Source: Lactarius indigo (taxonomy: Eukaryota; Basidiomycota; Agaricomycetes; Russulales; Russulaceae). From it: a stretch of DNA of 64,000 bases. The translations under genes were made by a program, and so were the position numbers. The stretch's first letter is position 1. Every line of letters begins with the position of its first letter. The notes under the pieces are model-generated. The model saw nothing but the letters and a program-made list of their open reading frames with translations, was not told the origin of the DNA and did no database searches. Where the stretch lies: the NCBI GenBank assembly GCA_025766275.1, contig JAFKAC010000093.1:124001-188000 (forward strand), given 5' to 3'. Positions 1 to 11,288 of the stretch are shown piece by piece.

Positions 1-281
1 CTTCCTGTCTTACTGGTCAGCCCAGTGACACGTGACCTTTGGACTTAGGCCATTGCGCTTGTCCATTGTTGCCGACTCAGTCACCTTAACACAAGGGGCT
101 GTTACAGAAGGACCTTTCCCACCTTAGCACAGGGGGATTGTCGCAGACTCAGCTACCTTAGTACAGGGGCTGTTACAGAAGACCTTAGGAATCCTTCCAC
201 TCAGTGGGGATCCGACTCGGAGTCCTTTGCCTCAGGCAGGATCTGTTACAGAACGACGTGCGCCCCCGCAGAGGCGTGACA
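1..281 (+). repeat. LTR-X 5' LTR, 3' part only
   Basis: This is the right-hand 281 bp of the left LTR; the rest lies before the window. It is identical to 45606-45886, so the two LTRs show no divergence over the comparable part, implying recent insertion or gene conversion. The boundary is set by the terminal CGTGACA, the inverted match of the TGTCACG that opens the 3' LTR. Confidence 0.92.
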
Positions 282-293
282 TAAGCCAAAGCT
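282..293 (+). promoter_or_regulatory. LTR-X primer-binding site of self-priming type
   Basis: The 12 nt TAAGCCAAAGCT directly after the LTR are the exact reverse complement of AGCTTTGGCTTA at 45433-45444 in the 3' LTR. That LTR segment starts about 35 nt downstream of a TATATA box, where the transcript 5' end is expected. This is the layout of Tf1/sushi-type self-priming, in which the RNA 5' end anneals to the PBS and primes minus-strand synthesis. Seen: the match and its position. Inferred: the mechanism. Confidence 0.7.
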
Positions 294-442
294 CCTCAGA
301 ACCTAGCCAACGCACCGGCTGGGACCCCAGAAGAAAGACCATCGATAGTGACACTTGCCAGTGCACTAGTACCACCGACGTACACCCAGAACCACTCACC
401 ACACCCCGGAAGCACCCGACAGAACCCCGACAAAACTCCAGC

Positions 443-2367
443 ATGCCATCGATGCACCAGATGCAGGAGATAACCCCAGAAAAGAAGTGGAACGCCTACG
501 AGGCACGCCGAGCAGCACGACGCCAGCTACGACGAAGAGGGGTGACAGCCACACCCTCTATTCCAGAATCCGACCCGGCTGGTACAACCCCAGTACCAGA
601 AGAACCAAAAGAGGGCATGATGCCCCACCCCGAGATGCCCTACTCCCTCAGCATTGATCTGAGTGGTGTAGCTGCAGTAGACGAAGAACCCCACCAACCG
701 ACATACGAAGCATACAGCATGGCAATGGTAGACGACGTACCAGAATGGGTAGTCCAGAGACACCTTGAACGACAATTTGGCACGATAGAAGCCGAAGCCC
801 CTTCCAGGGGAGACGCATTCGTGCCAAAAGACGCCCCAAAAGCGGAGGACGCACCCCGTTTCCCGAATAGTATGGCTATAGTATCCGATGAACCTGAATG
901 GGCGTCCAGAAGATACCTTGCACCCACACAACGACCCAGTATGATAGAAGACGAAGCTCCCATTGGGAGAGACGCCCTCATACTGGAAAAGACCCTGGAA
1001 CCTGAACGGACAGTGAGAGAATGGACTATGATAACCCACGTACTCCAAACCGCGACAACTGAACCTAAAAATGAAAGGAACTCGCCTAGAAGTCCAGGAT
1101 GGACTACTGTGCCCTATAAAAGAACTACTGATCCGCGTAGTAAAAGCGCGGAGCCCAGACAGGAACACAAGATGACCAGAAGTAAAAACGAACCAGAAAG
1201 GAGTCGAAGCGGACAACCTCGATGGAGAGGGAGTCCTGACCCAGAAATTAGTTCCCAAGCACCCGGAATGGACACGGGAGGGGACCAAAAGACCGGAGAA
1301 TCTGACGAAAACCCGATAAGTCGAAGCCCTCTCCAGGGAGACGCACGGGAATTCGAAGAAAGAAGTAGAGTACTTCTGCAATGGCTGAAAAGCAACCCAG
1401 AGTTTGCTGCCCTTTCCAGAAGCGAACAGCGGTCACTACTTGCCGAGCTGATGGAAGAGGAAGGACAAAAGGATGCAGAGAAAAATAATCCGCCAGCCGA
1501 AGCCATGACCCAACCTGAGGGGGATCACAACGAAACCCTCATGCTACTCGAAGAAGACAACAACTGGCAGGGAGATGACAACCTGCGAAAGGACGAAGCA
1601 GTAGACAACAAGTGGGAAAGTCGAAGCCCATGCATAAATCATGCATGCGGAGACGCATCCATAGAACAAAGCCGCCTACTCCTGAAAGTACTCCAGAGGA
1701 ACCCTGTATTCGCTGATCTCCCTCGAAGCGAACAACGACTGGTGTTTGCCGAGCTGTTGGAAAACGAAGAAGAGTGTGGATACCTCCTTGCCCAGTCGGG
1801 AGAAGGAGGCGGTAATCGTACGGGAAGAACCTTAACAGGAGAAGACAACGATTCCCTCGCTAGGAACGACACCTCCATTTTACCGGAGAAGAGTCTCCAT
1901 CTTGAAGAAACGAATAAACAACGGGTACCGGAACCAGAAAAGGGCGACTACTGGGCAGATGAACCAGAAGACGACATGAATTTGGAAACAGCTGATTACT
2001 GGATCCAGTTCATCAAGGATCTCATGAGAGAAGAATCGGACGAACTCCTTGACAACCTATTAGAAGGAACAACCGACGACCTGCCAAACAACGATTTCAA
2101 CAACTCTACATGGGATGAAGCGGCCGTACAGCTTCCCACTGACAGCTTCACGAAAGGAGAAGCCATAGAACTAGTGCAGAATAACAATGAAGACATACAT
2201 CCGCCCAGTGACTTGGGGAGTACCCCACCACTCCAGGAACCGACTCTGACCCAAAACGACGTCTCTCCAGCCTGTTTAACGGCACCCTCGGTCGCCCTTA
2301 ATCAGGAGCAACCAATCGAACGTATAAACATGGCTGTGCCTCTGAGTGAACCCCAACTGGGTGAAGA
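443..2367 (+). pseudogene. LTR-X protein, N-terminal part (ORF cut by KDZ insertion)
   Basis: The frame is open from inside the LTR; the first ATG is at 443. It reads about 640 codons up to the KDZ insertion and meets TAA at 2372-2374 only inside the transposon. Removing the KDZ element and one 7-bp duplication joins this frame to 42623-45095 without a shift, predicting a protein of 1465 residues. The visible part is hydrophilic and rich in Glu, Asp, Pro and Arg. It has an early basic patch (KKWNAYEARRAARR) and internal repeats: two copies of a block containing SMA(M/I)V and EW near residues 95-165, and two copies of a block with the motif RSEQR about 105 residues apart. I recognise no Gag, zinc knuckle or enzyme domain. 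An RNA-binding or capsid role for the basic region would be a guess. Confidence 0.75.
2361..2367. other. Target-site duplication of the KDZ element, left copy
   Basis: GTGAAGA here is repeated at 42616-42622; the eighth base differs (C against A). The codon phase at both copies is the same, so one copy restores the LTR-X reading frame. Confidence 0.8.
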
Positions 2368-2415
2368 CACATAATGGCGCAAGTTAGTGACAATGTGTAT
2401 GTAAAAGCCCATGTG
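2368..2415 (+). repeat. KDZ left terminal inverted similarity
   Basis: Compared without gaps with the reverse complement of 42568-42615, about 28 of 48 positions agree. The agreement includes AGCCCATGTG at offset 39-48 from each end. This equal offset supports the chosen ends and the 7-bp duplication. The outermost bases do not match, so the repeat is degenerate. Confidence 0.5.
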
Positions 2416-5400
2416 CATATAGACCTTACAGGTTGTTGAAACCCATGTGGGCCCATCAAGCAAGAGTGAGCATATATCATGAGTGGGCCCATGGATAGAA
2501 CTGCCAAGATAAATGAATGGGCCAATTGTAGTAGCTGGGAAGTTTTGTCAATAGTATACAGTGGGCCCATGGTTAAACTCATTGAGAGCTGCCAAACACA
2601 TTGAGTGGGCCCACAATCAAGGCATAGTATAAATTGACCTATTACATTGGTGAAACCACATGGGCCCATGGATCGAACTGCCGAGATAAATGGATGGGCC
2701 AATTGGCACAGCTAGGAAGAGTTGTCAATATATTAGAATGGGCCCATTGTTGAGCCTACAAAGACCTGCCAAACATCTTGAGTGGGCCCATGATCAGGCA
2801 GGGTGTAAATTGACCTATTACATTGGTGAAACCACATGGGCCCATGGATCGAACTGCCGAGATAAATGGATGGGCCAATTGGCACAGCTAGGAAGAGTTG
2901 TCAATATATTAGAATGGGCCCATTGTTGAGCCCATAGAGAGCTGCCGAACATCTTGAGTGGGCCCACGATCAGGCAGGGTGTAAGTTGACCTATTACATT
3001 GGTAAAACCACATGGGCCCATCAAGTAAGAGGGGCATATGTGATGAGTGGGCCCATGGATAGAACTGCCAAGATAAATGGATGGGCCAATTGGCACAGCT
3101 AGGAAGAGTTGTCAATATATTAGAATGGGCCCATTGTTGAGCCCACAGAGAGCTGCCAAACATCTTGAGTGGGCCCATGATCAGGCAGGGTGTAAATTGA
3201 CCTATTACATTGGTAAAACCACATGGGCCCATCAAGTAAGAGGGGCATATATCATGAGTGGGCCCATGGATAGAACTGCCGAGATAAATGGATGGGCCAA
3301 TTGGCACAGCCAGGAAGAGTTGTCAATATATTAGAATGGGCCCATTGTTGAGCCCACAGAGAGCTGCCGAACATCTTGAGTGGGCCCATGATCAGGCAGG
3401 GTGTAAATTGACCTATTACATTGGTAAAACCACATGGGCCCATCAAGTAAGAGGGGCATATGTGATGAGTGGGCCCATGGGTAGAACTGCCAAGATAAAT
3501 GGATGGGCCAATTGGCACAGCCAGGAAGAGTTGTCAATATATTAGAATGGGCCCATTGTTGAGCCCACAGAGAGCTGCCAAACATCTTGAGTGGGCCCAT
3601 GATCAGGCAGGGTGTAAATTGACCTATTACATTGGTGAAACCACATGGGCCCATCAAGTAAGAGGGGCATATGTGATGAGTGGGCCCATGGGTAGAACTG
3701 CCAAGATAAATGGATGGGCCAATTGGCACAGCCAGGAAGAGTTGTCAATATATTAGAATGGGCCCATTGTTGAGCCCACAGAGAGCTGCCGAACATCTTG
3801 AGTGGGCCCACGATCAGGCAGGGTGTAAATTGACCTATTACATTGGTGAAACCACATGGGCCCATCAAGTAAGAGGGGCATATGTGATGAGTGGGCCCAT
3901 GGATCGAACTGCCGAGATAAATGGATGGGCCAATTGGCACAGCTAGGAAGAGTTGTCAATATATTAGAATGGGCCCATTGTTGAGCCCACAGAGAGCTGC
4001 CGAACATCTTGAGTGGGCCCATGATCAGGCAGGGTGTAAATTGACCTATTACATTGGTAAAACCACATGGGCCCATCAAGTAAGAGGGGCATATGTGATG
4101 AGTGGGCCCATGGATCGAACTGCCAAGATAAATGGATGGGCCAATTGGCACAGCTAGGAAGAGTTGTCAATATATTAGAATGGGCCCATTGTTGAGCCCA
4201 CAGAGAGCTGCCAAACATCTTGAGTGGGCCCATGATCAGGCAGGGTGTAAATTGACCTATTACATTGGTAAAACCACATGGGCCCATCAAGTAAGAGGGG
4301 CATATGTGATGAGTGGGCCCATGGATAGAACTGCCAAGATAAATGGATGGGCCAATTGGCACAGCTAGGAAGAGTTGTCAATATATTAGAATGGGCCCAT
4401 TGTTGAGCCCACAGAGAGCTGCCGAACATCTTGAGTGGGCCCACGATCAGGCAGGGTGTAAATTGACCTATTACATTGGTAAAACCACATGGGCCCATCA
4501 AGTAAGAGGGGCATATATCATGAGTGGGCCCATGGATAGCACTGCCGAGATAAATGGATGGGCCAATTAGGCACAGCCAGGAAGAGTTGTCAATATATTA
4601 GAATGGGCCCATTGTTGAGCCCACAGAGAGCTGCCGAACATCTTGAGTGGGCCCATGATCAGGCAGGGTGTAAGTTGACCTATTACATTGGTGAAACCAC
4701 ATGGGCCCATCAAGTAAGAGGGGCATATGTGATGAGTGGGCCCATGGATAGAACTGCCAAGATAAATGGATGGGCCAATTGGCACAGCTAGGAAGAGTTG
4801 TCAATATATTAGAATGGGCCCATTGTTGAGCCCACAGAGAGCTGCCGAACATCTTGAGTGGGCCCACGATCAGGCAGGGTGTAAATTGACCTATTACATT
4901 GGTAAAACCACATGGGCCCATCAAGTAAGAGGGGCATATGTGATGAGTGGGCCCATGGATCGAACTGCCGAGATAAATGGATGGGCCAATTAGGCACAGC
5001 CAGGAAGAGTTGTCAATATATTAGAATGGGCCCATTGTTGAGCCTACAAAGAGCTGCCGAACATCTTGAGTGGGCCCATGATCAGGCAGGGTGTAAGTTG
5101 ACCTATTACATTGGTGAAACCACATGGGCCCATCAAGTAAGAGGGGCATATATCATGAGTGGGCCCATGGATAGAACTGCCGAGATAAATGGATGGGCCA
5201 ATTGGCACAGCTAGGAAGTGTTGTCAATATATTAGAATGGGCCCATTGTTGAGCCTACAAAGAGCTGCCGAACATCTTGAGTGGGCCCATGATCAGGCAG
5301 GGTGTAAATTGACCTATTACATTGGTAAAACCACATGGGCCCATCAAGTAAGAGGGGCATATATCATGAGTGGGCCCATGGATCAAACTGCCAAGATAAA

Positions 5401-7260
5401 TGGATGGGCCAATTGGCACAGCCAGGAAGAGTTGTCAATATATTAGAATGGGCCCATTGTTGAGCCCACAGAGAGCTGCCGAACATCTTGAGTGGGCCCA
5501 CGATCAGGCAGGGTGTAAATTGACCTATTACATTGGTAAAACCACATGGGCCCATCAAGTAAGAGGGGCATATATCATGAGTGGGCCCATGGATCAAACT
5601 GCCAAGATAAATGGATGGGCCAATTGGCACAGCTAGGAAGAGTTGTCAATATATTAGAATGGGCCCATTGTTGAGCCCACAGAGAGCTGCCGAACATCTT
5701 GAGTGGGCCCATGATCAGGCAGGGTGTAAATTGACCTATTACATTGGTAAAACCACATGGGCCCATCAAGTAAGAGGGGCATATGTGATGAGTGGGCCCA
5801 TGGATCGAACTGCCGAGATAAATGGATGGGCCAATTAGGCACAGCCAGGAAGAGTTGTCAATATATTAGAATGGGCCCATTGTTGAGCCTACAAAGAGCT
5901 GCCGAACATCTTGAGTGGGCCCATGATCAGGCAGGGTGTAAGTTGACCTATTACATTGGTGAAACCACATGGGCCCATCAAGTAAGAGGGGCATATATCA
6001 TGAGTGGGCCCATGGATAGCACTGCCGAGATAAATGGATGGGCCAATTGGCACAGCCAGGAAGAGTTGTCAATATATTAGAATGGGCCCATTGTTGAGCC
6101 TACAAAGACCTGCCAAACATCTTGAGTGGGCCCATGATCAGGCAGGGTGTAAATTGACCTATTACATTGGTAAAACCACATGGGCCCATCAAGTAAGAGG
6201 GGCATATATCATGAGTGGGCCCATGGATCAAACTGCCAAGATAAATGGACAGGCCAATTGGCACAGCTAGGAAGAGTTGTCAATATATTAGAATGGGCCC
6301 ATTGTTGAGCCCACAGAGAGCTGCCGAACATCTTGAGTGGGCCCATGATCAGGCAGGGTGTAAGTTGACCTATTACATTGGTGAAACCACGCAGGCCCAT
6401 CAAGCAAGAGTGGGCATATGTGATGAGTGGGCCCATGGATAGAACTGCCAAGATAAATGGATGGGCCAATTGGCACAGCCAGGAAGAGTTGTCAATATAT
6501 TAGAATGGGCCCATTGTTGAGCCCACAGAGAGCTGCCGAACATCTTGAGTGGGCCCATGATCAGGCAGGGTGTAAATTGACCTATTACATTGGTAAAACC
6601 ACATGGGCCCATCAAGTAAGAGGGGCATATGTGATGAGTGGGCCCATGGATAGAACTGCCAAGATAAATGGATGGGCCAATTGGCACAGCTAGGAAGAGT
6701 TGTCAATAGTTTAGAGTAGGCCTGCGGTTGAACTCATCGAGAGCTGCCGAACAACTTGAGTGGGCCCATGATCTAGACATAGTGTAAATGGACCTATTAC
6801 ATCGATCAACCCTCGTGGGCCCATCAAGTAGCAGTGGGCATATATCATGAGTGGTCCCATGGATAGAACCGCTGGCATAAAAGGATGGGCCATGGACACT
6901 GATTGGAAAAACTGCCGAGATAAACGAATGGGCCAATTGGCACAGCTTAGAAGAGTTGTCAATAATTTAGAGTGGGCCTGGGTTGAACTCATTGAAAGCT
7001 GCCGAACACATTGAACAGACCCACGATCTAGTAATAGTGTAAATAGACCAATTACATAGGTAAAACCCACGTGGGCCCATCAAGTAACAGCTGGTATATA
7101 TCATTAGTGGGCCCATTGATAGAGCTGCCGAATAGCTCAGATTGGCCATGGACACTGATTGGCAAAACTGCTGAGATAAATGGGTGGGCCAATGGCCATA
7201 GTCGTGAATTGCTGTTGATGGTTTGCAGTTGGCCCAGAATTGAATCACAGAGAGCTACCG
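2416..7260 (+). repeat. KDZ left subterminal tandem array (~211-bp units)
   Basis: About 18 units of 211-212 bp run from roughly 2690 to 6700, for example with the same phase at 3077, 3288, 3499, 3710, 3921, 4132 and 4343. More diverged half-units lie on both sides. The first complete unit is shorter (about 177 bp) because it lacks the segment beginning CATCAAGTAAGAGGGG. Each unit holds about five TGGGCC(C) sites roughly 35-53 bp apart, several in the form CTGCC-N13-GGGCC. Unit-to-unit differences include many CpG to TpG or CpA changes, for example CTGCCGA/CTGCCAA and CCCACGATC/CCCATGATC. The unit length is not a multiple of three and both strands show overlapping open frames of 60-132 codons, which are repeat artefacts. 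No gene is supported. Confidence 0.9.
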
Positions 7261-7531
7261 ACCATCCTCACTGGGACTACTTAAGCCCTACAATGTTCCT
7301 GCAAATAATACCGACGGTCCCAAATGGCCTCTACATCACCCTCATAGCACCTTTACTGAGTATCTTACATTGTGCTGGTGTCCTTTTTGGAGATCCCGAC
7401 TTTGTCATTTGAGTTGCCCATTATCCTTTATCATATCAACCAGCAATCTCTTCTGGGTGTACTTAAATTGCATCTGAATCAAGGCTGCTATATGCGTACT
7501 ATTTAAGTATTTGACACCGCTATATAATGTT

Positions 7532-8478
7532 CTACGCCTCAATATTGTCCAGCTCATCTACCATAGCGTCTACAACCTCACTCAAAGCAATCTCCCTCTC
7601 ATAAATCCACCAAGCTTGGATGTAGATCCGCCGAAGTCTTACAGCTTCGGCACGTAAGATCGACACCCGAGTTCCCAGGTCGTACTCTTCTTGCTAGAAA
7701 GAAACAATGGTCAGTTTTCACTATGCTAGGTTGACAATGTGGCGCACCAGCTCTGAAGGTGCTTCCTCCTGACCAACCTCACCTTCCTTTATCTCAGAGT
7801 TGCTGGGAGATGGGGCACGATCACCCCAATTCCAAGCTGTGCACGCAGAGTTAGAGACATATATAATCAGTAGAAATGAGACTTACTGCGAGCTGCCGAA
7901 TGGCTGCCGAAGGTCTCTCTGGCCTCGGTAGGTAGAGAGACGCCTGTCCCAGATCTTTCCTCCTGTGTTGGCACTGGGTCAATGCTGGGTTGTTGAGTCC
8001 CTAGAACCAGTGGGGCTTCCATCCTCGACGCAGGGTCAGTCCCCTGATCTTGGATGTCAGGTGAGGTCGGCATATCCTTGCCGAAGTTGTCTTGAGATTC
8101 TGGTGAAGGCAGCTTGTCCACACCAAAGTTGCGTTGTCCATGCGAAGAGGGTGACAAGGGTGACCCATCCCTGCCAAGATTGTGTTGGCGTTGGGGGGAT
8201 GGTGACATATCCATGCCGAAACTATGTCGGCGTTGAGGAGAGGGTGACCCACCCATGCCGAAACTGTATTGGTGTTGAGGGGATGACAACCCACTCATAC
8301 CGAAGCTGCGTTGACTTTGAGGGGAGGGTGACCCATCCATGCCAAAGCTGTGTTGGCTTCGTGGAGAGGGCGACCCATCCATGCCAAAATCGTCTTGACC
8401 TTCGGCAGATAATGGCGCATCTCTTCCGGTCACAAGCTGCCGAGTGTCAACCGATAGTGCAAGAAAAGGGCGAGACAT
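7532..8478 (-). CDS. KDZ accessory gene A: Ser/Pro-repeat protein with C-terminal helical region
   Basis: ATG at 8478 gives a first exon of about 197 codons containing five to seven copies of a 12-14 residue repeat of the form SFGMDGSPSPQ. Two short introns are read: 7837-7886 (GTAAGT...CAG, 50 nt) and 7694-7735 (GTCAAC...TAG, 42 nt, weaker donor). Splicing extends the frame through a short acidic exon into a last exon of about 55 codons that is rich in Leu, Ile, Arg and Glu and looks like an amphipathic helix (IYIQAWWIYEREIALSEVV), ending at TAG 7532-7534. The family is not recognised. The repeat resembles disordered scaffold or phase-separating segments, but no function can be assigned. It is transcribed away from the left array. 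A start at the in-frame TTG 8487 is possible but less likely. Confidence 0.6.
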
Positions 8479-8722
8479 AGCTAGCAAAGAAGTGGGACAG
8501 TTTGATGAGGCGGTGATAAGGGAGACTCAATGCGGAATGAGCCTATATATCTAGATTGCTTATTACGCAAGAGACACTCAAGATTCATTACTGTTTTTTG
8601 CTGAGTCAGGTTCCAGATTCCAGATCGGTAGTTTTGGCAGCTCGGCAGCATGCCGCTTGTTGACCTCGCTTCAATGTGGCAACGTAAACTGCCAACACAC
8701 TTTTTTCTTACCCACCAACGCC

Positions 8723-11132
8723 ATGAATTCCCTCCTCCATATCGCCGCTAGGGTTGAGGCCGCTGTTGCAAGCTATGTCAGCGTTCGCGATGTTGCTGAC
8801 AGGGCTGAATGGGAACGCCGCTTTGAGGAAGAGAAGGTACGTACTTAATTCAATTGCAGTTTCCATCCAATCCCCATTTGAACTAGGTCCTCACGACGCG
8901 AGAGTTCAGGAGGCTCCGGCGAAATTCGGGGGACCTGCCGGCGCTACACCCAACGCTAGCCGCCTTGTATATCGTCCTCGATGCCAAGGGGGATTTGTCA
9001 GACATCGGCAGGGGGCACCCTTCAATTAACAAGCACAAATATTACCTGCCCAGTGCCAAATTCCCCGCCGACATCTCGCACCTATTGCCTCCAAATGAGG
9101 GCCGCTGGTGGGAGCACCTTGGTAAGTCACTGTTCACCTTTCCCTCAAACACAGTCTAAACCTCCACAGCTGCCGAGCATGGGGATGGGGGGGTGCCCGC
9201 TGGAAATGCAGCACCAAGTCCTACACCGCCACCACCACCACCACCTTCACCTCCTCGTCGGCACCTGCTGAAGGTGACGCTCATCATGGGCCCACCTCCT
9301 GAAGACTCAGAAGACGAGATGGAGGTAGACCAGCTGGAGGAGGTGAGCAATAATACTTCCCCATTTACGTTTTGTTTCTGATTAACTCCATAAGTCCCCT
9401 GAGCCTCCCTCAATCCACAAGAAGGGAAAGAAGAAGGCAGCTGGTTCGGCAGCTACCTCGAGGAAGCGCAAGCTTACTTCACCACCGCCGCGCCGTTCCA
9501 AGAAGCAGAATGTGCCAGTCCGACTCCCTCCCAAAGTGATAGGAGACGAGTTGGAGAGTGAGGACGAGGACGAGGACGATGACGAGGACGACTGTCACGG
9601 ACGCTCTATTTTCACCTTATTTTTCTGTATTTTTACGGATTTATTTGGTGGAGATATGAGACTCCAACGTTGTGCTCAAACATCCAAGTCCTTATCATTA
9701 GATATGATAAGATGGTTAGTCACGTGATGCCAACATGTGCACCCACAAGCACGTGACCCTGGGATAGTAACTTCCTTATTGGATGTTACCTCTTTAGGTC
9801 ACTTTCCTCATTAGTAAAGTAGTTTCTCATTGGACGATAAGCAGGGAACATTCTAGATAGTTCTAGACTACGTTGTTATAGGGTTGTGACTCATAGATAA
9901 GGACACGTCACTGTTCTGTCAGCGTTAATGACTGTGCATCAGTCAGCACAATAGATAACGCTATTATTAGACACGACGCGTCAGCGCCTGACTCATTACT
10001 ATTACACATACCTTTAGTAATAAGGTTCCGTAGTAATTCGAACTCAGCCGCAGCAATGTATATAAACCCTCATGTAGCGTCCTGAGTGGAACCAACTTGT
10101 CCTCTTGGTTCTCCACTCAGGTGCGTATTCTCTTGTACTTCTCTTACCTCTCCAATGTTAACTTGTCCTCTTGGTTCTCCACTCAGCGTGCCACAGCGTG
10201 ATCACCTGACCTTTGGACTTGCATAAAGTCCTCACGTGTGTCTACCCTCCGCTGTGACTGTACGTTCGGCGCGTGACTTGTCTCCGCGCTAGGCTTGGGT
10301 GTGCCCCCAGTTCAGTTCGCTAACCTTCACCTTGGTCTAGTTGTAAGCGATAAGTCATACCGCTACAACGACGAGTATGAATTTTCGGTGCGTAGTTATA
10401 TATTTTCATTAAGATTCGGCTGAAAGAACTTGGTGATAGTGTGAAAGATGCATCAAGGCCAATGTGCACTGCGAGCCACAGCCGACAGCTCCCTGCTTGC
10501 GCTGCCAAAGCAGCAAGGTGGGGTGCAGCTTGATGCTGCCAAACTCGAAGACAGGCAAGACCGATCGGCGCCACCTGAAGCCGGAAGTGGTGCGCAGGTA
10601 CCGCATCGCTCAGTACAAGGTGCGGGAAGGAAAGCAGCCCGCAGCTGCATACAGGAAGACGTCGGAGGCGTCAGACTCGGCAGCATCGGCCTCAAGGTTG
10701 GTTGAGGGGCTGACACTGTACAGCACGTCATCCAACGCAGCGTCTCCAGCTTCGCTGGCCCCCACGGCGCCTGACTCTCCCACCTCTCCCAACCCCTCTG
10801 CCACCGACACCACTGCCACTGCTACCGCCGCTGCAGCTGCCGGTCCCTCCGCTCCTGCTGCAGCTGCCGGTGCTGCCGATGCCACCCCCGCGATCACTCC
10901 CTCCCTCCGTCGGCGCTTGCAACCTGCACGACGCCTTGTGCCAGTTGTGGAGGTGCCAATGCCCTCACACTTGGTTCTGTCATCCTCTCGGCAGCGTTCT
11001 GGGGTTTCGGCAGCTCAAGCACCTCAGGAAGTTCCTGAGCACAACTCTGCCGAAAGGATCCAACACCTGGAGATGAGGTTGGCGGATGTCGAGGAGAAAT
11101 TGGAGGTGTTGATGAAAGGCAGTGGGGCATAA
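8723..11132 (+). pseudogene. KDZ accessory gene B: Zn2Cys6-like zinc-cluster protein, interrupted by a solo LTR
   Basis: Starting at ATG 8723, exons join cleanly with introns 8837-8886, 9122-9169, 9343-9394 and 10388-10439, all 48-52 nt with GT-AG ends. A 775-bp solo LTR (9593-10367) sits in exon 4 with duplication ACGAC. Removing it restores the frame through an acidic Asp/Glu tract into the last exon, which opens with six cysteines spaced C-X2-C-X6-C-X7-C-X2-C-X6-C (from 10440). This spacing matches the fungal Zn(II)2Cys6 DNA-binding cluster. Before it lie a proline run and basic stretches (KKGKKKAAG, RKRKL) that could be nuclear-localisation signals. After it lie an Ala/Thr/Pro-rich linker and a C-terminal coiled coil of about 30 residues (HLEMRLADVEEKLEVL). 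A DNA-binding role, perhaps on the element's own repeats, is inferred. With the LTR in place the gene is probably dead unless the LTR is spliced out. Confidence 0.7.
9593..10367 (+). repeat. Solo LTR of the Gypsy-2 family
   Basis: 775 bp, from TGTCACGG to GCTACA, the same length as the two Gypsy-2 LTRs at 27503-28277 and 34740-35514 but in the opposite orientation. It is flanked by the 5-bp duplication ACGAC (9588-9592 and 10368-10372). It keeps the TATATAAA box near 10059 and the AACTTGTCCT segment about 38 nt after it. Formed by recombination between two LTRs after insertion into gene B. Confidence 0.93.
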
Positions 11133-11288
11133 AAGGCTGATTAGGCCTTCATGTTTTCTGTTTCATCAAGTATAAGTTTTTGCAACACATCTGTATATCG
11201 ACTACGACGAATGGACAATAGATACTACAATGAGGACTTGTGATACCATGAATTAGAGAGTGGATGGAGAAAGGTGATACAAAGACTG

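Noticed and set aside
527..1381. 284-codon minus-strand frame
   Set aside because: Antisense to the LTR-X ORF; its length is explained by the biased composition of the plus-strand protein.
2690..6706. Many overlapping open frames of 60-132 codons on both strands (MDGPIGTARKSCQYIRMGP and similar)
   Set aside because: They repeat with the 211-bp satellite on both strands, have no start context or domain, and shift frame with each unit. They are by-products of the repeat.
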